A DNA stretch of 5,280 nt, from assembly GCA_937892085.1 (NCBI GenBank), contig CALAVD010000211.1:1-5280 (forward strand). Direction: 5' to 3'. This document shows, one piece after another, positions 4,273 to 5,280 of this stretch. The DNA is from an uncultured Prevotellaceae bacterium (lineage in GTDB: Bacteria; Bacteroidota; Bacteroidia; Bacteroidales; Muribaculaceae). How positions within the stretch are numbered: position 1 is the first letter of the stretch; each line of letters begins with the position of its first letter. The notes below the pieces were generated by a model. That model was not told the DNA's origin. It saw nothing but the letters and a program-made list of their open reading frames with translations, and ran no database searches. The position numbers were made by a program, and so were the translations under genes.

Positions 4273-5280
4273 TCTATTGTTTTCCAACACTGAGGGTCGG
4301 GGGCATAGAAGTTGCCGGTGTAGCCGAACGCCACAGCAGGGCATCCTCGGCAGAAGCGCAACAATTCGCACTTCTTGCATTTCTCGAAACTCTCATGCTT
4401 GCGGTATTGCTCCATGCGCCCGCCGTGAAAAACCTCGTGCAGGTCTTCATCGACCGTTCCCACATAGCTCTCAAAGCGGCGGCAAGCCATCAACCGCCCC
4501 TCGGCGGTGATGGTGAAGTGGCAGTTGGCGCAGTTGCAACCGCCATAGATTGTATCGTCGGCAAGCCCGTCGGGAATATTGAAAAGCCCTTTCTCATAGA
4601 GAAATAGCGTCCACAAGTGGTCTTTGAGGTTGAAAGTGGTATTGCTGTCCTTGTATTTTTCATACTTCACCCAGCAACGCTCCAACAACGCACGATAGTC
4701 CTCGGGGGCGATGTGCCAGCCCTTGTCAGGCAAAGCCTTGTCGGTACTCGTGGGGCAATAACGCCCAAAGGCGAAGATGTCCACTTTGCGCTCCACAACA
4801 AGGTCTATGATGTCAGGGATTTCGTCGATATTCGTTCCTGAGACCGTCGTCATGACGGCACAATGCAAATTAGCTCGGTGCAAGGTCTCGATGGCTTCGA
4901 GCGTGCGGTCAAAGGAGCCGGATTTACGGAAGCCATCGTGTGTCTCGCGCATGCCGTCGATGCTCAACTGATATTTGCGGCAACCGAGTGCTTTCAAGCG
5001 ACGACACACCTCGGCGGTGAGGTGGAACGGGTTGCCCATAATGGTGAACGGGATGTCGTGCGCGTGCACCAATTCCAGGAAATCCCAAAAATGGCTTTGA
5101 AGAATCGGGTCGCCACCTGTAATGTACAGGTAGGGCAACCGCTTCATGCGCTCGCACATCCGTTCAACGTTTGCAAGCACCGCCACAAGCCTTTCCCACG
5201 TCATCTCCACCATCTTGGGACGGTTGGGCGACGAGAAGATGTAGCAATGCTTGCAACGCTGGTCGCATTCGTCGGTGATA
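4269..5280 (-). CDS. Radical SAM/SPASM-domain enzyme, N-terminus outside the window
   Basis: The frame runs off the right edge, leaving 336 codons visible. The 4Fe-4S/SAM motif CDQRCKHCY (5241-5267, CxxxCxxC) starts the radical SAM barrel, followed by the SAM-binding LYITGGDP (5103-5126) and by QLSIDG, VMTTVSG and the AFGRYCP strands. The C-terminal SPASM-type region (about 4287-4538) carries nine cysteines, including CNCANC, a cysteine in MACRRF, CKKC, CRGC and the last in DPQCWK, enough for two auxiliary 4Fe-4S clusters. Enzymes with this layout install thioether or C-C crosslinks in peptides or mature other enzymes. No precursor peptide is visible, so the substrate is unknown and could lie beyond the edge. 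It is the first visible gene of the unit with the oxidoreductase and hxlR. Many plus-strand frames across it are shadows. Confidence 0.88.
   Translation of the reverse strand, partial: ITDECDQRCKHCYIFSSPNRPKMVEMTWERLVAVLANVERMCERMKRLPYLYITGGDPILQSHFWDFLELVHAHDIPFTIMGNPFHLTAEVCRRLKALGCRKYQLSIDGMRETHDGFRKSGSFDRTLEAIETLHRANLHCAVMTTVSGTNIDEIPDIIDLVVERKVDIFAFGRYCPTSTDKALPDKGWHIAPEDYRALLERCWVKYEKYKDSNTTFNLKDHLWTLFLYEKGLFNIPDGLADDTIYGGCNCANCHFTITAEGRLMACRRFESYVGTVDEDLHEVFHGGRMEQYRKHESFEKCKKCELLRFCRGCPAVAFGYTGNFYAPDPQCWKTIE

Noticed and set aside
4273..4380. Upstream ATG adding 36 residues to the oxidoreductase
   Set aside because: The extra residues overlap the cysteine-rich end of the radical SAM gene and do not resemble the N-terminus of the MDR family, which begins at MKVIVING.

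Overview
The window looks like a piece of a Bacteroidales chromosome (Bacteroides/Prevotella type). The grounds are a lipoprotein with a short acidic stretch just after the lipidated cysteine, a match to the Bacteroidetes -7 promoter motif TAnnTTTG, a gene start without a Shine-Dalgarno sequence, and the style of the protein families. No rRNA or other taxonomic marker is present, so this is an inference. Every gene I can support is on the minus strand, so transcription runs from the right edge to the left.

Right part (5280 to 2916): a tightly packed three-gene unit. It holds a radical SAM/SPASM enzyme whose N-terminus lies beyond the window edge, a zinc-independent quinone-oxidoreductase-like MDR protein that starts inside the last codons of the radical SAM gene, and an HxlR/DUF24 regulator that starts four bases after the oxidoreductase stop. 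A redox-sensing regulator next to an NAD(P)H-dependent oxidoreductase is a recurrent pairing. The radical SAM gene adds a peptide- or enzyme-maturation flavour whose substrate is not visible here.

Middle (about 2915 to 2378): what appears to be a remnant of a phage tail tape-measure gene. It is open in one frame but has no convincing start, overlaps the end of the hxlR gene, and probably carries no function. The promoter of the next gene appears to lie in its last codons.

Centre-left (2363 to 1203): a lipoprotein combining an N-terminal domain that resembles the C-terminal half of SAM hydroxide adenosyltransferases with a C-terminal tyrosine phosphatase domain of the HCx5R type. A short perfect inverted repeat resembling a dispersed palindrome lies inside its signal-peptide coding region.

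Left (1188 to 277): a HigBA-like toxin-antitoxin operon. An 18-bp perfect palindrome, a likely operator, precedes a RelE/HigB-like toxin gene whose reading frame seems to have started about 117 nt further upstream but is broken by two in-frame TAA codons. The downstream HTH antitoxin gene is intact and translationally coupled. Bases 1 to 276 are AT-rich and hold no gene I can support, only a strong hairpin near the left edge and a short imperfect direct repeat.

I see no complete new defence or mobile system. The points most worth a second look are the broken toxin with an intact antitoxin, the two-domain phosphatase lipoprotein with the palindrome in its signal peptide, and the radical SAM-oxidoreductase-HxlR unit.
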